From assembly GCA_012523355.1 (NCBI GenBank), contig JAAYIR010000138.1, positions 1-39,740 on the forward strand: 39,740 bases of DNA, read 5' to 3'. The stretch's first letter is position 1. The number at the start of each line of letters is the position of its first letter. Shown piece by piece: positions 30,816-39,213 of this stretch. A model generated the notes under the pieces. That model was not told the DNA's origin, searched no databases, and was given only the letters and a program-made list of their open reading frames with translations. The stretch is from a candidate division WS1 bacterium. Its GTDB lineage: Bacteria > Armatimonadota > Zipacnadia > Zipacnadales > Zipacnadaceae. The position numbers and the translations under genes were made by a program.

Positions 30816-32819
30816 TTGGCGAGCACGAGGGTATTTCAACTAGCAACCAAACTGGGACTGCGCAGCGAGGCGCTGATCGCCGCCCTGGAACAAATGGGGG
30901 TGACGGGCGCTAACCCGGCCACCACGCTGGATGAGACCACGACCACCGCGGTCGTGCAGTTGCTGGCTGAGCAGGCGACGCGGGCCCGGGAGGAAGCCGA
31001 GGCCCGAGCCGCCGCTGAGCCGCCAGCAGAGGAACCTGCGGAGGTTGCTCTCGCTGGCGAGGCGGTGGAGGCCGAAGAAGAGATCAGATCCGTGCCCGGT
31101 GCTCGCCGGGGCCTGGAGCCCGTAGTCGGGCTAAATGAGTTGGAGCGGCACATCCACGAGCTGGAGCAGACCGAGGAGGCCGAGCGCCACAAGGCACCAG
31201 TCGCGGAAACCTTGCGCGAGGAAGCCCGCCGCCGGCGAGGACCACGACCAGCCACGGCCGTTGACGGCGCGCCCATCGTCACCATCCTGGGCCACGTAGA
31301 CCACGGCAAGACCACCTTGCTCGACACCCTGCGCAATACGGCGGTGGCTGCCGGGGAACATGGTGGCATCACTCAGCACATCGGCGCCTCCGAGTTGGAG
31401 CGTGCCGGCAAACGCATTGTGTTCATTGACACTCCCGGCCACAAAGCTTTTACCGCCATGCGTGCGCGGGGCGCTGAGGTGACGGATATTGCCGTACTCA
31501 TCGTCGCGGCCAATGACGGCGTCATGCCCCAGACCGTAGAGGCTATTCAGCACGCCCGGGCGGCGCATGTCCCCCTCATCGTGGCCATCAACAAGGTAGA
31601 CCTGCCCAACGCCAACGTGGAGCGCGTCAAGCAGCAGCTCCTGGAGCATGAGGTCGTGCCCGAGGAATGGGGTGGCCAGGAGATCTTTGTGGAAATCTCC
31701 GCGCTCACCGGCCAGGGCTTGGACCAGCTTCTGGATACCATTCTGCTTGTGGCCGAGCTGGAGGAGCTCTGGGTGGATCCGGAGGCGGAGTTTACCGGTG
31801 TGGTCATCGAGTCCAGTCTGGATCCGACTCAGGGAGCGTTGGCTTCCATTCTGGTACGCAGTGGCTCCATCAAGGTCGGCGACGTGGTCGTGGCGGGCGG
31901 GGCCTATGGCCGTGTGCGGCGGCTACGCGACTGGCGCGGTAAGTCGGTCAAGGAGATGGGGCCCGGACGGCCCGTAGCTGTCATCGGCCTCTCCGACGTT
32001 CCGCGCGCGGGAGAGATCGTGCGGACCGCCAAAGACCCCAAGGCCGCGCGGCAGATGGCGGAGGAGTTCCAGGAAGCCGAGCGGCTCGGCGAGCTGCGCG
32101 GGGTGGCCGAGGTCCAGTTGCAGGAGCTCTATCGCGGCCTGCATCGTGGCGAAGTCAAGCCGCTCAACCTGGTCATCAAGGGTGACGTCTCGGGCACCAT
32201 CCAGGCGTTGGAGACCTCGCTCATGCAACTCTCTGAAGAGCTGGAGGAAGTGGAGATCAACCTGGTCTCGACAGGCGTGGGCGATGTCACCGAGTCAGAC
32301 ATCATGCTGGCTTCGGCCTCGCAGGCCATCGTCATCGGCTACAACGTGGAGGCGGACGAGCAGGTCATGCGCGCCGCCGCCGATGAGCATATCGAAGTCC
32401 GGTTGTACAGCGTCATCTACGAGATTCTGGAGGACATCCAGAAGGCCGCCCTGGGTATGCTGGAGCCGATCTACGAGGAGCAGTTCATTGGCCGCGCGCA
32501 GGTGCTGCAACTCTTCAAGATCTCACGTTGGGGTGTGGTGGCCGGCTGTCGCATCACCGATGGCCGCCTGCAACGCGGCGCGAGGATTGAGGTCAAGCGC
32601 GACGGGGAAATCGTCTTTGACGGACAGCTTACCAGTCTGCGGCGTCTCAAAGACGAGGTGTCCACGGCGGAAGCGCCCAACGAATGCGGTGTGTACGCTG
32701 CCAATTTCCGGGGCTGGGCCGAGGGAGACGTAATCGAAGCTTACGCTCAGGTGGAGATAGAGCGCAAGCGCCCGACCACCGACTGGCGAGTCTCGACCCC
32801 GGAGGAATCCAGAACCTAG
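30816..32819 (+). CDS. infB: Translation initiation factor IF-2
   Basis: This 667-aa GTPase places fMet-tRNA on the 30S subunit and promotes subunit joining. The N-terminus has one IF2_N domain (about 4-55, [20 protein letters not shown]), then an Ala/Glu-rich flexible linker (about 60-145). The G domain follows with [14 protein letters not shown] (G1), [11 protein letters not shown] (G3) and NKVD (G4). The C-terminal domains follow as expected, with [14 protein letters not shown] and the C2 tRNA-binding domain ([17 protein letters not shown]). It is on the short side for IF-2 because the N-terminal region is compact. The probable start is TTG 30816. The gene lies 51 bases after nusA in the classical operon. 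Confidence 0.96.
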   Translation: MASTRVFQLATKLGLRSEALIAALEQMGVTGANPATTLDETTTTAVVQLLAEQATRAREEAEARAAAEPPAEEPAEVALAGEAVEAEEEIRSVPGARRGLEPVVGLNELERHIHELEQTEEAERHKAPVAETLREEARRRRGPRPATAVDGAPIVTILGHVDHGKTTLLDTLRNTAVAAGEHGGITQHIGASELERAGKRIVFIDTPGHKAFTAMRARGAEVTDIAVLIVAANDGVMPQTVEAIQHARAAHVPLIVAINKVDLPNANVERVKQQLLEHEVVPEEWGGQEIFVEISALTGQGLDQLLDTILLVAELEELWVDPEAEFTGVVIESSLDPTQGALASILVRSGSIKVGDVVVAGGAYGRVRRLRDWRGKSVKEMGPGRPVAVIGLSDVPRAGEIVRTAKDPKAARQMAEEFQEAERLGELRGVAEVQLQELYRGLHRGEVKPLNLVIKGDVSGTIQALETSLMQLSEELEEVEINLVSTGVGDVTESDIMLASASQAIVIGYNVEADEQVMRAAADEHIEVRLYSVIYEILEDIQKAALGMLEPIYEEQFIGRAQVLQLFKISRWGVVAGCRITDGRLQRGARIEVKRDGEIVFDGQLTSLRRLKDEVSTAEAPNECGVYAANFRGWAEGDVIEAYAQVEIERKRPTTDWRVSTPEESRT

Positions 32820-32910
32820 GAGTCAGAAGGTGGAAGCGTACTGGCGCAGTCTTTCGCGTCCTGGTCGCCTTTCCACTCCGGAATGCTAGTCTCTAGCTTC
32901 TTCCACAACC

Positions 32911-33198
32911 ATGCCCGCTCACTGCGGCGTCATGACGATTGAGCTTCGCTTCCCCGAGGCGCAGACTCTCAAGGATAAGCGCCAGGTCCTCCACAGCCTG
33001 CTCGACCGGCTGGCCGCGCGCTTCAATCTCTCCGTAGCCGAAACGGACGGCAACGATCTGCACCAGCGGGCGGCGATTGCGCTGGCATGTGTGGCCAACT
33101 CCCCGGAGCACTGTCGGGAGGTGCTGGACAAGGCGCTGGCCCTGGTGGAGTCAGAGCCGCGGGCCATGGTCTTGAGCGTGGAGAAGGAAGTGGGTTGA
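32911..33198 (+). CDS. DUF503 (YlxP-like) family protein
   Basis: This 95-aa protein matches the DUF503 family, small alpha/beta proteins encoded between infB and rbfA in many bacteria and thought to act in ribosome-related processes. Seen in order: GVMTIELRFPEAQTLKDKRQV (the family hallmark LKDKR), LLDRLAARFNLSVAE, HQRAAIALACVANSPEHCREVLDKAL. Length is normal. ATG 32911 gives the usual ten residues before the first strand; ATG 32932 is an alternative. No Shine-Dalgarno is visible. The biochemical role is not established. Confidence 0.9.
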   Translation: MPAHCGVMTIELRFPEAQTLKDKRQVLHSLLDRLAARFNLSVAETDGNDLHQRAAIALACVANSPEHCREVLDKALALVESEPRAMVLSVEKEVG

Positions 33199-33270
33199 GA
33201 GCTCTTCCCGGTGTCATGCGGAACACTGCTGGCGGGCCCGTATCGCTGACTGCAAGCCGCCATCCCAACC

Positions 33271-33705
33271 ATGCCTACGCAACGCCAAATGCGCGTCAAC
33301 TCTCTCCTGCAGCAGGAGATCAGCCTCATCGTGCAGCGCGAACTGCTCGACCCTGAGCTGACCCTCACCACCATTACCGGCGTCGAGGTGGCGCCGGACC
33401 TGCGTACTGCCAAAGTCTATGCCAGTGTGCTGGGCGAGGAGGCCGCGGTGGAGCTGGCGCTCTCAGCCCTCAAACGGCACCGCAAGCATGTGCAGGAATT
33501 GTTGGGCGACCGTCTGGACTTGCGGTATACCCCGCGGCTCACCTTCGTCGCGGACCACACCCCTGCCCAAGCTCAGCGCATAGAGATGATCCTCCATCAC
33601 CTGGCCCAGGAGTCAACGGAAGCTGAGACCCCGGAGGACAGCGCGGATGATACCTCGTCCGACTCCCCTCCTCATCCCTCTTCGCCGGCCGGAGAGGAGG
33701 AGTAG
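33271..33705 (+). CDS. rbfA: 30S ribosome-binding factor RbfA
   Basis: This 144-aa factor binds the 30S subunit during late 16S rRNA processing and cold adaptation. A KH-like fold runs over about 1-105: MRVNSLLQQEISLIVQREL, then the family pattern LTTITGVEVAPDLRTAKVYASVLG and a C-terminal part with RLDLRYTPRLTFVADHT. The last 35 residues are acidic, Ser/Pro-rich and probably disordered. The order infB-DUF503-rbfA-nrnA-truB-ribF supports the call. Confidence 0.93.
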   Translation: MPTQRQMRVNSLLQQEISLIVQRELLDPELTLTTITGVEVAPDLRTAKVYASVLGEEAAVELALSALKRHRKHVQELLGDRLDLRYTPRLTFVADHTPAQAQRIEMILHHLAQESTEAETPEDSADDTSSDSPPHPSSPAGEEE

Positions 33706-33715
33706 AAGGCTCACC

Positions 33716-34672
33716 ATGCCGTGTATCAGTCTGCGACGACTGGGCCAGCTCCTGCACGAGGCTCCTGCCATCTTGCTGGCGATTCACCAGCATCCCGATG
33801 CAGACGCCATCGGGAGCGCGCTGGGCCTGGCCGCGGGGTTGCGCCAGGCAGGGAAGGCCGTGACCCTCGGCTGTCCCGATCCCGTGCCGGAACGCTATCG
33901 CTTCCTGCCGGGCTGGCAGGAGGTGCGCCAGCAGGTCAAACCCGCGGCCCTGGCCTTGGTATTGGACCTCAATGATCCCCGCCGCCTGCATGCGGTGGAG
34001 CAGGCCGTGCAGGCCTCCGAGCAGGTGGCTGTGTTGGATCATCACCCGGGCGCGCCGGACTGGCCGGCCCTCATGCACATCCGGACCACCGCGGCGGCCA
34101 CCGCCGTGCTGGTCTTCCAACTGCTGCGAGTCATGAAGCTGCCTCTGACCTCGGAAATGGCGACCTGCCTGTATTGTGGGCTGGGGGGCGACACCGGATT
34201 CTTCACCTTCCAAAACACCGGCGCTGAGGCGCTGGCAGTGGCGGCGCGACTCGTGGAGGCCGGGGCGGAGCCCTACGAGATCCACCGCCTGTCGGCGGCG
34301 GCGCTGCCCCTCTCCTCGCTCCGGCTGCGGGGGAGGGCGCTGATTTCTGCGCGCAGCGAGTATGACGGGCGGCTGGTGTACGCCATGCTGCGCCTGGAGG
34401 ATTTTCGCGAGACTGGTGCCGGGCCTGAGGAGACCGAGGGAGTGGTAGATGAACTCAAGTCCGTGGCCGGCGGCGAGGTGTTTGTCCTCTTCAAGCAGGC
34501 GGCGGAGCACGACTGGCGGATCAGCCTGCGCTCTGATAGCCTGGACGTGGGGCAGGTGGCGCGCGATCTGGGTGGAGGTGGCCACGCCGTGGCCTCCGGC
34601 TGTTCGCTCCTCGGCGCTGAGGAGACCGTAATCCAGACGGTGCTGCACAGGCTGTGCGCCCTGTGGTCGTGA
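33716..34672 (+). CDS. DHH-family nanoRNase/pAp phosphatase (NrnA-like)
   Basis: This 318-aa enzyme probably degrades very short RNAs and dephosphorylates 3'-phosphoadenosine 5'-phosphate. The DHH domain has IHQHPDADAIGSALGLA (metal ligands HxxxDAD), LVLDLND and VAVLDHHPG (the DHH motif). The C-terminal DHHA1 domain ends DLGGGGHAVASGCSL, the substrate-binding GGGH motif. Length fits the NrnA family. ATG 33716 lies 10 bases after rbfA; the frame is open upstream inside rbfA, but homologues begin here. Translational coupling with rbfA is likely. Confidence 0.9.
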   Translation: MPCISLRRLGQLLHEAPAILLAIHQHPDADAIGSALGLAAGLRQAGKAVTLGCPDPVPERYRFLPGWQEVRQQVKPAALALVLDLNDPRRLHAVEQAVQASEQVAVLDHHPGAPDWPALMHIRTTAAATAVLVFQLLRVMKLPLTSEMATCLYCGLGGDTGFFTFQNTGAEALAVAARLVEAGAEPYEIHRLSAAALPLSSLRLRGRALISARSEYDGRLVYAMLRLEDFRETGAGPEETEGVVDELKSVAGGEVFVLFKQAAEHDWRISLRSDSLDVGQVARDLGGGGHAVASGCSLLGAEETVIQTVLHRLCALWS

Positions 34673-34702
34673 GAGCAGAAAGGCAGCAGACGGCGGCGAG
34701 AC

Positions 34703-35596
34703 ATGAACGGCCTTCTACTCACGCTCAAACCCCCGGGGATGACTTCACATGACGTGGTGGCTCTCGTACGGCGGGAGACCGGCGAGAAAGCCGGGCATGT
34801 CGGGACGCTGGACCCCGCGGCGGCGGGCCTCTTGGCCCTCGCGCTCGGCCCGGCTACGCGACTCTCACGCTATTTGACGGGGCACGACAAGAGTTATCGC
34901 GCCGAGATCACCTTTGGGCTCAGCACCGACACGGGCGATGCCGAGGGGGAGATCACCGCGCAGGCCGAGGCGGCGGGTCTCACGGCGCAGGCGGTCGCCG
35001 ACGGTCTGGCCGCACTGACCGGCAAGCCGCGGCTCGCCGTGCCGGTGTACTCGGCGGTGAAGCAGGCAGGGCGCCCGCTGCACCGGCGACAGCGGGCGGG
35101 AGAGCAACTGGAGCCGCCGGAGCGGGAAATGCGGGTGGATGGCTGGCGCCTGCTGGAGTTCTGGCCCGGCCCCCGGCCCGTCGCGCTGACTGACCTGGAC
35201 TGCGCCGCCGGGACCTACGTGCGCAGCCTGGTGACCGCTTTGGGCGAACACCTGGGTGTGCCGGCCTACCTCTCCTTCCTGGTGCGCACCCGGCTGGGCT
35301 CCTGGCGTCTGGAGCAGGCCCGCACGCTGGAGGAGATCGCCGCGGCCGGTATGCTCGATGCGGTGGGCGAGCTGCTGCTTACGCCGGCGGAGGCCCTGGC
35401 CGACCTGGCAGCCTTTACTCTCCCGGAGGCGGAGTTGAAGCGGGTCCGCCATGGCAATCCCGTGTTCGTGAAGACAGGCGAACCCCCGGGGGAGCAGGCA
35501 TGTATTCTTGATAGCGCTGGCGAACTGGTGGTCGTGGCGCGAGTGACCTCCCAGGAGGGAGGCTATCTGCTGCAGCCGGAGACGGTTCTGAGTTGA
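34703..35596 (+). CDS. truB: tRNA pseudouridine(55) synthase TruB
   Basis: This 297-aa enzyme converts U55 in the T-loop of tRNAs to pseudouridine. The N-terminus LLTLKPPGMTSHDVVALVRR and the catalytic motif GHVGTLDPAAAGLLALALG (Asp of GTLDP is the nucleophile) are intact; then YRAEITFGLSTDTGDAEGE and VPVYSAVKQAGRPLHRRQRAGE follow as in the family. A C-terminal PUA-like part (LKRVRHGNPVFV) closes the protein. Length is normal. It starts 30 bases after the nrnA-like gene. Confidence 0.95.
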   Translation: MNGLLLTLKPPGMTSHDVVALVRRETGEKAGHVGTLDPAAAGLLALALGPATRLSRYLTGHDKSYRAEITFGLSTDTGDAEGEITAQAEAAGLTAQAVADGLAALTGKPRLAVPVYSAVKQAGRPLHRRQRAGEQLEPPEREMRVDGWRLLEFWPGPRPVALTDLDCAAGTYVRSLVTALGEHLGVPAYLSFLVRTRLGSWRLEQARTLEEIAAAGMLDAVGELLLTPAEALADLAAFTLPEAELKRVRHGNPVFVKTGEPPGEQACILDSAGELVVVARVTSQEGGYLLQPETVLS

Positions 35597-35633
35597 ACCC
35601 CCGACGCAGGCCAACGCGCGGAGTCCAGTTGTG

Positions 35634-36575
35634 ATGGACTACATAGTGGGTCTCGCCAATCTGCCCCCGGACTTGGGGCCGCATGTGGTGACCGAGGGCG
35701 CCTTTGACGGCGTGCACTGCGGGCACCGCGCGCTGGTGCACACCGCGCAGCAACTCGCGGCGGAAGTCGGTGCCCGTACTGCGGTGCTGACCTTTGAGCC
35801 CACCCCGGCCGAGGTCTTCCGGCGGCTGCCGCGCGAGGATCTGCGTCTGACCGTGGCTGAGGAACGCCGCGAGGCTCTGGAGGCCCTGGGAATTGATCTG
35901 CTGGTCATGGCCGAGTTCAACGAGGCCTTGCGCAGCCTGGAGCCGGAGCAGTTCGTGCGCCAGGTCCTGGTGGGCGGGCTGAACGCGCGGGTGGTCATGG
36001 CGAGCGAGACGCACACCTTCGGCCACCGGCAGAGCGGGAATATCTATACTCTCACCCGTCTGGGTTGCGAGTTGGGCTTTGAGGTACGCGTCCTGCCCCT
36101 GACCGCAGACGATGAGCACTCCGTTTCCTCGACGCGCATTCGCGAATTGCTCTGGGCCGGGCAGGTGGCGGAGGCCAATCGGCTGCTCTGCCGGGAGTAT
36201 ACCTGCTTCGGAGAAGTGGTGTCCGGCGAGGGCCGGGGCCGCCACCTCGGCTATCCAACCGCGAATGTGCAGGTGCCGCTACCCAAGCTGCTGCCCGCCG
36301 AGGGGGTATACGCAGGCTGGGCCGCCGTGCGCGGCGACCAATCACAGCGCTGGCCGGCGGCGATTGCCCTGGGGAGCGCGCCCACTTTTGAACTTCCCCG
36401 CGATCCGCGGCGTCTGGAGGTTCACTTGATCGGCTTTGGTGGTCAGTTGCTCGGCCAGGAGTTGGTGGTGGGTTTCCAACGGCGCTTGCGTGAACAGCGG
36501 GTTTTTGCCAGCCGGGAGCAGTTGGTGGAGCAGATCGCTCGGGACGTGGCGGAAGCCCGGGAGGTCCCGGGATAG
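35634..36575 (+). CDS. ribF: Bifunctional riboflavin kinase/FAD synthetase
   Basis: This 313-aa enzyme phosphorylates riboflavin to FMN and adenylates FMN to FAD. The N-terminal FAD synthetase domain has TEGAFDGVHCGHRALV (nucleotidyltransferase HxGH motif HCGH) and SVSSTRIRELLWAGQVAEAN. The C-terminal riboflavin kinase domain has GEVVSGEGRGRHLGYPTANVQ and GVYAGWAAV. The usual TF(D/E)PHP stretch reads TFEPTP, i.e. one His replaced by Thr. ATG 35634 or the adjacent GTG 35631 may be used; GGAG (35620-35623) suits GTG slightly better. It is the last gene of the operon. Confidence 0.93.
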   Translation: MDYIVGLANLPPDLGPHVVTEGAFDGVHCGHRALVHTAQQLAAEVGARTAVLTFEPTPAEVFRRLPREDLRLTVAEERREALEALGIDLLVMAEFNEALRSLEPEQFVRQVLVGGLNARVVMASETHTFGHRQSGNIYTLTRLGCELGFEVRVLPLTADDEHSVSSTRIRELLWAGQVAEANRLLCREYTCFGEVVSGEGRGRHLGYPTANVQVPLPKLLPAEGVYAGWAAVRGDQSQRWPAAIALGSAPTFELPRDPRRLEVHLIGFGGQLLGQELVVGFQRRLREQRVFASREQLVEQIARDVAEAREVPG

Positions 36576-36692
36576 TCGGTGCAGGAAGAAGATCACCAAT
36601 CTGCGGGTCCTGGCGTGTAATAAGTTATTGCGCCGCCCGTGTAACGTACGGGAAACTACTAAGAAAACATAGCAATTACTACCATGGGGGTC
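36576..36692. other. Spacer after ribF with small hairpins
   Basis: The ribF end is followed by short imperfect hairpins (GGCG...CGCC, 36612-36634; CCCGT-N7-ACGGG, 36636-36652) without T-runs. They may mark the operon end, but no confident terminator is visible. Confidence 0.35.
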
Positions 36693-36721
36693 TTGACATT
36701 GTTTGGCCCTTGCGGTATGCT
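36693..36721 (+). promoter_or_regulatory. Promoter of the PEP-CTERM gene
   Basis: TTGACA (36693-36698), 17 bases, TATGCT (36716-36721): a near-consensus sigma70 promoter. It predicts a leader of about 205 nt (36728-36932). In that leader I see no known riboswitch, only short complementary stretches such as GGCAA and TTGCC. Confidence 0.8.
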
Positions 36722-36932
36722 ACACGCGATCGAGATCGTTGGCGCTCACTGGGGGGGGCGCAGGCAAGTTGACGCAGGCACTTGAGGGGCTTGTTGCCCG
36801 ACCTAAAACTTTGTAGTACGGGGATGCACCGTGGCGATCTATGATTCACAGCTGATCGTCGGGAAACATCACTTCAGAGGCTCTGCTTAGCCATAGCTGG
36901 GACCGTACTCTGTCGGTCACGAGGGGAGAGCT

Positions 36933-37628
36933 ATGAAAAATCTAGTAGCCGTTGCCGTCCTTCTGCTGGTGGTCAGCAGCTTTGCTGCGGCCGACGACAT
37001 CAAGGCCATCCACTATGTGGCTCCCACCATCAATGGGGTCACTTCCACGTGGAGCGATACTTGGACCTTGCCCAAGTTTAACCCCGCCCTAGGCACACTG
37101 GACAGCATTGATTTCATCTTCAAGGGTGCCTTGGCCGGGACGGGATCCGTCACCAACAACCACAAGACGCGGGGGCTGGACCTGACCTTCAACTTCGCGG
37201 CGAATGTCACCCTGCAGAGACCGGACACTAGTACGGTGGCGACCCGAACGCCTTACGTCGAGTTTGGTACCGCCCCGGACTATTTATATGTTCCGGCGCA
37301 GACAACTTGGACCAGCCCGTTGCTGACGGCTGCCGACATGTCCATCACCAGCACGACGTTGGGTACTGACTTGACACTATTCACCGGGATCAACCCGGGG
37401 GATACCATCACCCTGCCGGTCATCTCCGTGGATACCTCGGACGACACATATCGGAACCCGAACCTAGGGGGCAATGTTTTCATCGAATCGAGTGGCAACA
37501 CCGCGGACCTGACCATCGTCTACCGGTACCACGCGGCGAACTTCATCCCCGAGCCCGGCTCGCTGGCCCTGATGGGGCTGGGGCTGCCGATGCTGGGGCT
37601 GTGGTTCCGCCGGCGCCGGAAGTCGTAG
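36933..37628 (+). CDS. PEP-CTERM protein, choice-of-anchor E-like
   Basis: This 231-aa secreted protein starts with a signal peptide (MKNLVAVAVLLLVVSSFAAA). A beta-rich domain follows, with WTLPKFNPALGTLDSIDF as in the choice-of-anchor E domain. The C-terminus is a PEP-CTERM sorting signal: FIPEPGSLALMGLG, a hydrophobic stretch and RRRRKS. Exosortase should recognise this signal and place the protein in the extracellular or exopolysaccharide-associated layer. No exosortase gene is in the window. GAGGGGAG precedes the ATG. The gene is monocistronic between its own promoter and terminator, so it is independently and probably strongly expressed. Confidence 0.93.
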   Translation: MKNLVAVAVLLLVVSSFAAADDIKAIHYVAPTINGVTSTWSDTWTLPKFNPALGTLDSIDFIFKGALAGTGSVTNNHKTRGLDLTFNFAANVTLQRPDTSTVATRTPYVEFGTAPDYLYVPAQTTWTSPLLTAADMSITSTTLGTDLTLFTGINPGDTITLPVISVDTSDDTYRNPNLGGNVFIESSGNTADLTIVYRYHAANFIPEPGSLALMGLGLPMLGLWFRRRRKS

Positions 37629-37650
37629 ATCGAAACTTCAGGCCAATGAG

Positions 37651-37685
37651 AACGGCAGGACCTCCCGGTCCTGCCGTTTTTGCTT
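37651..37685 (+). terminator. Intrinsic terminator of the PEP-CTERM gene
   Basis: AACGGCAGGACC (37651-37662), loop TCCC, GGTCCTGCCGTT (37667-37678), then TTTTGC. A perfect 12-bp stem with a T-run 23 bases after the stop codon. Confidence 0.93.
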
Positions 37686-37733
37686 GTCGCCATACTGGCT
37701 CGCACCAGGCCTCAGACCAAGTCGGATCCAGGA

Positions 37734-37780
37734 GACAGGCGGGACGCCTGAGCAGGGGACAGGCGAGACGCCTGTCCTAC
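37734..37780. repeat. Tandem palindromic repeat, CAGGC-N5-GCCTG
   Basis: CAGGC-GGGAC-GCCTG (37736-37750) and CAGGC-GAGAC-GCCTG (37760-37774), the second flanked by GA and TCCTAC. The two copies abut the 3' end of the minus-strand gene 37783-38994, as the copy at 118-140 does for its neighbour. Confidence 0.55.
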
Positions 37781-37782
37781 TT

Positions 37783-38994
37783 TCACGGGGCGATGACAGT
37801 CTGGTGGAACTCCAGACGATACGCCACCTCGCCGAGTCCCAGCTCCAGCAGGTGGCGGAGCACTTCCTCCCCGCGATAGCCGTCCACCATCTCGCGCGGG
37901 TTCGCGGTCTCCTGGTCCCCTCGCTGCAGGAGAACCGCTGCCGGAGCCGGCGACTCCCGCAGGACGATCTCGGCCGGGCCGCCCACGGCATAGCCGGAGC
38001 CGTGCGCCAGTAGATTGGCGCGTTGCAGGCATTCCCCTACTCCGAGCTCCTCCGCCCGCTCCCGCCAGCCGAGCGCTGCCATTTGCGTGGGGGTGAGGTT
38101 CGGCAGACCACGCAGCAGGTAGGCCGGAACATCGCGGTCCACCATGAAGGGCAGAAGAACTCCCTCCCGCGCTTCCTCCTGGCCCGCTGCGGATACCGCG
38201 GGCGAGGGTATGGGGTGGCAGCCCAGGTACATCTCCCCGGGCGAAGTCAACCCCTGGTGCAACTCGTTGCTGATGACTTCAAACTCCCCGAAGAGCGCGC
38301 GGGCGAAGAGCAAGCGCCGTTCGGCGGCGAACCTCTCCGCGTGCTGATGCGTGCGGTAGTACTTCTCGACCGCCTCGCCCAGGAGCACATCCAGCGCCCC
38401 CCAGGGGGTGTCAAAATGTCGAGCAGCCTCCATCAGGGCCGGGCTTTCGTCCCAGTACAGACCCCAGCCGAAGCGGTTGTCGGCCCGCAGTTCAGGAGCC
38501 GCGCCGTGCAGCACCAGCAGGTACGGCGGCAGGGAGGAATCCGGCGGGGAGGTATACAGGTTGGCGAAATGGTTGCTGCGAGCGAGGTCAAAGTCCAGCG
38601 GCACACCCTCGAGCGATCCGGGTTTCCGCTGCAAGCGCTCTACTCGCTCGGCAAGTACCTCCGGCGGCGGCACGCTTTCCACCCCGGCCACCAGCATCCC
38701 ACAGACATTGGGCTTGACCTGCAAGACGATCAGCGGTTCAGGGCCGGTCCAGTCGAACTTGCCGCCGTAGGCGAATCCGGCCTCCCAGCGTGCCAGATTG
38801 CGGGTGACGGTCATGTCCGGGCCGCCGATGAAGAGGGCCTCCGCGGGCAGGCCCAGGGCCTCCTGGACGAAATGAGTCTTGGCCAGGCCAATGGTGGTGT
38901 TGGCCAAGCACAGGTCAGTTGCCAGGTCGGGGACCCCTAGCGAGAAGATATGGCGTGCCGCTCGTTCCAGCGCTGCTGAGGGCAAAGGAATCAT
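37783..38994 (-). CDS. Unrecognised 403-aa cytoplasmic protein
   Basis: I do not recognise this protein. It has no signal peptide or membrane segment. Noticeable features are LCLANTTIGLAKTHFVQEALG near the N-terminus, FIGGPDMTVTRN, a central LARSNHFANLYT, HGAAPELRADNRFGWGLYWDESPAL, GALDVLLGEAVEKYYRTHQHAERFAAERRLLF, and a C-terminal YRGEEVLRHLLELGLGEVAYRLEFHQTVIAP. The order and balance of charged, Gly and aromatic residues look like a folded enzyme-like protein, and GC content is like its neighbours. It is probably monocistronic. The Shine-Dalgarno before ATG 38994 (AAGGG) is too close to be ideal. Confidence 0.75.
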   Translation of the reverse strand: MIPLPSAALERAARHIFSLGVPDLATDLCLANTTIGLAKTHFVQEALGLPAEALFIGGPDMTVTRNLARWEAGFAYGGKFDWTGPEPLIVLQVKPNVCGMLVAGVESVPPPEVLAERVERLQRKPGSLEGVPLDFDLARSNHFANLYTSPPDSSLPPYLLVLHGAAPELRADNRFGWGLYWDESPALMEAARHFDTPWGALDVLLGEAVEKYYRTHQHAERFAAERRLLFARALFGEFEVISNELHQGLTSPGEMYLGCHPIPSPAVSAAGQEEAREGVLLPFMVDRDVPAYLLRGLPNLTPTQMAALGWRERAEELGVGECLQRANLLAHGSGYAVGGPAEIVLRESPAPAAVLLQRGDQETANPREMVDGYRGEEVLRHLLELGLGEVAYRLEFHQTVIAP

Positions 38995-39026
38995 CCCTTG
39001 TCACGTGAGTTCGGTCCTACAGGGAC

Positions 39027-39043
39027 TACTATACCATATAGTA
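39027..39043. promoter_or_regulatory. AT-rich palindrome between divergent genes
   Basis: TACTATA-CCA-TATAGTA is a perfect inverted repeat with 7-base arms in the 219-base spacer between the divergent genes 37783-38994 and 39214. It may be an operator or overlap a promoter, but no good -35/-10 pair with it was found. Confidence 0.4.
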
Positions 39044-39213
39044 CGCAATGTGGGTAGAGGCAGAGGCAGGCCGCCCGCCTCGAGGAGTTGAGTCATCCTG
39101 CGCCCACGTCCGGGCAGCGACTCCCCACTGCGCGCCCCCACTCCCACTGGTATGCGAGGACCGAATCTTGTAAACTACACGCATTACGATGCCTCAGAAA
39201 GGGGTGCCGGATA

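Noticed and set aside
33539-34648. Antisense open frame opposite the nrnA-like gene
   Set aside because: The DHH gene carries intact catalytic motifs; the antisense product has none.
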